In this document: piece after piece, positions 35,062 through 35,878 of the stretch
How the letters are laid out: the number at the start of each line of letters is the position of its first letter
Numbering within the stretch: the stretch's first letter is position 1
Origin: Rhodobiaceae bacterium
GTDB taxonomy: Bacteria; Pseudomonadota; Alphaproteobacteria; Rhizobiales; NORP267
Reading direction: 5' to 3'
DNA: 35,878 nt
Assembly (NCBI GenBank): GCA_020441905.1
Contig: JAGRLG010000016.1
Location: 1-35,878 of the forward strand
The notes under the pieces: model-generated
What the model saw: only the letters and a program-made list of their open reading frames with translations
The model's database searches: none
What the model was told of the DNA's origin: nothing
Made by a program: the position numbers and the translations under genes

Positions 35062-35637
35062 CTATCGGTGCTGGCCGCCCGTGCCGGGCTGCCGCCCCAC
35101 CTTTTTTGCGCCGCTGCCGGTGCCTGCCGGCATCGCGCCTGCCTGCGCCGACAGCGCCAAAATGGCGGGCCTGTGGCCGCAAGCGGCTATGAAACGCAGC
35201 AGGTCGGTGCTGGAGATGCTGGTGGTGGCGTCATTGGACAGGGGATGAAAATTCAGCGTCGCGCAGTCCATCATGGCGGCATCTAGGATAACCTCGACGC
35301 GCCGGCCGGTGTCACTGATAAGACCGAAAGGGGTCACCGAACCGGGCCTGACGCCGAGCAACTGCTCCATCAGTTCGGCGCTGGCAAAACTCAGCCGTCC
35401 GCATCCGATGACGCCATGCAGAGATTTCAGGTCGATTGGCATGTCTTCCAGGGCCACGACGAGAAAGACCCGCCCCTTCTTGTCCTTGAGGAACAGGTTC
35501 TTGGTATGGCCGCCGGCAATTTCGCCGCGCAGCGCCTGTGATTCGGCAACCGTGAACAACGGCGGATGGCGGTGGGTCCGCACTGGAATGGCGAGCCGCC
35601 TGAAAAGAGCCGTGAGGTCGTCAATGCTTGCCGCCAT
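35062..35637 (-). CDS. YbaK/ProX-type aminoacyl-tRNA deacylase
   Basis: Free-standing editing domain of the YbaK/INS superfamily; ProX members hydrolyse Ala-tRNA(Pro). The 191-residue protein shows THRHPPLFTVAESQALRG, GGHTKNLFLKDKKGRVFLVVA, the GCGRLSFASAELMEQLLGVRPGSVTPFGL core and NFHPLSNDATTSIS, a ProX-like pattern (PrdX-type), so Ala-tRNA(Pro) is the likely substrate. The ATG at 35637 has GGAGG five bases upstream; a nearby ATG at 35649 is less well placed. It is divergent from the tRNA-Gly gene, 159 bp away. Confidence 0.88.
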   Translation of the reverse strand: MAASIDDLTALFRRLAIPVRTHRHPPLFTVAESQALRGEIAGGHTKNLFLKDKKGRVFLVVALEDMPIDLKSLHGVIGCGRLSFASAELMEQLLGVRPGSVTPFGLISDTGRRVEVILDAAMMDCATLNFHPLSNDATTSISSTDLLRFIAACGHRPAILALSAQAGAMPAGTGSGAKKVGRQPGTGGQHR

Positions 35638-35796
35638 GCCATCCTCCATACGCCGCGGCGGCCCGGTGAGTGGCGTGAAAAACCGCGCCGCCGGCGGCAA
35701 AAAGCCATTTGCGCCGGGCCGGTTGTTTTTGTTGCAAAGCCTGCCGCTTTGCGCAATAACACGGGCCGTCGCGACTGCGGCGCGAAAACTGTTCAA

Positions 35797-35871
35797 GCGG
35801 GCGTAGCTCAGGGGTAGAGCACAACCTTGCCAAGGTTGGGGTCGTGAGTTCGAATCTCATCGCCCGCTCCA
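35797..35871 (+). tRNA. tRNA-Gly (anticodon GCC)
   Basis: A full cloverleaf of 75 nt with encoded CCA. The acceptor stem GCGGGCG (35797-35803) pairs with CGCCCGC (35861-35867). The D arm is GCTC...GAGC, and the anticodon stem CAACC/GGTTG holds the loop TTGCCAA with GCC at 35829-35831. The T arm is TGAG-TTCGAAT-CTCA, followed by discriminator T and CCA (35869-35871). A short T-run follows at the window edge. Confidence 0.97.
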
Positions 35872-35878
35872 GTTTTTC

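Noticed and set aside
35797..35871. tRNA-Gly as an integration site for a mobile element
   Set aside because: No integrase, direct repeat of the tRNA 3' end or foreign composition is seen on the visible side; the other side is outside the window.
1..35878. CRISPR arrays, insertion sequences, prophage or defence genes
   Set aside because: No regularly spaced repeats, transposase, integrase or defence-family protein was found; nearly all genes are conserved core genes.

Overview
This window is a GC-rich stretch of an alphaproteobacterial chromosome, probably close to the Rhodospirillales (family-level placement is inference from gene order and protein type). It reads as a core, origin-proximal region. 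I see no phage, insertion sequence, CRISPR array or defence island.

Layout. (1) 1-3439, minus strand: a tight operon ppsR-maf-aroE-coaE-dnaQ in which the first four genes are joined by ATGA overlaps; dnaQ runs off the left edge. (2) 3440-3892: a 453-bp divergent gap between ppsR and hemE holding DnaA-box-like nonamers and AT-rich patches. This is the gene boundary at which alphaproteobacterial oriC is usually found. (3) 3893-6911, plus: hemE, hemJ and rho. (4) 6908-8971, minus: a YyaL-type thioredoxin-domain protein whose stop codon interlocks with that of rho. (5) 9253-15209, plus: mnmE-mnmG-rsmG-parA-parB, with three parS centromere sites, one of them inside rsmG. (6) 15246-19587, minus: leuS-lptE-holA. 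(7) 19730-23188: a YggS protein, an L,D-transpeptidase, an OmpR-type response regulator followed by a stand-alone cyclic-nucleotide-binding protein, and exonuclease III. (8) 23189-23530: a gap with a predicted promoter and a strong intrinsic terminator that together outline a candidate small RNA. (9) 23531-26792, minus: ftsK and a LolA-like protein, with a CtrA-type box upstream of ftsK. (10) 27134-30430, minus: a nitrogen locus, glnK-amtB plus a second ammonium transporter gene. (11) 30777-35637: tesB, a UbiH-family hydroxylase, a Trm112-like protein, a LON-domain protein, cnoX and a YbaK-type deacylase. (12) tRNA-Gly(GCC) at the right edge.

How it fits together. Replication start (oriC), segregation (ParA, ParB, parS), late chromosome transport (FtsK), replication subunits (DnaQ, HolA) and tRNA modification (MnmE/MnmG) cluster as expected near an origin. 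PII protein GlnK with AmtB gives ammonium uptake and its gating. The most novel-looking signal is a repeated palindrome, GCCTA-N5-TAGGC. It occurs three times, only in the glnK/amtB/amt locus, at about -140 to -190 from two sigma-54-like promoters, which is where a nitrogen enhancer-binding protein would sit. Other items to check are the candidate small RNA at about 23268-23408, a reading frame that stays open for 39 codons past the amt stop and ends just before the terminator, and a parS site that also encodes the VSRET peptide of RsmG.
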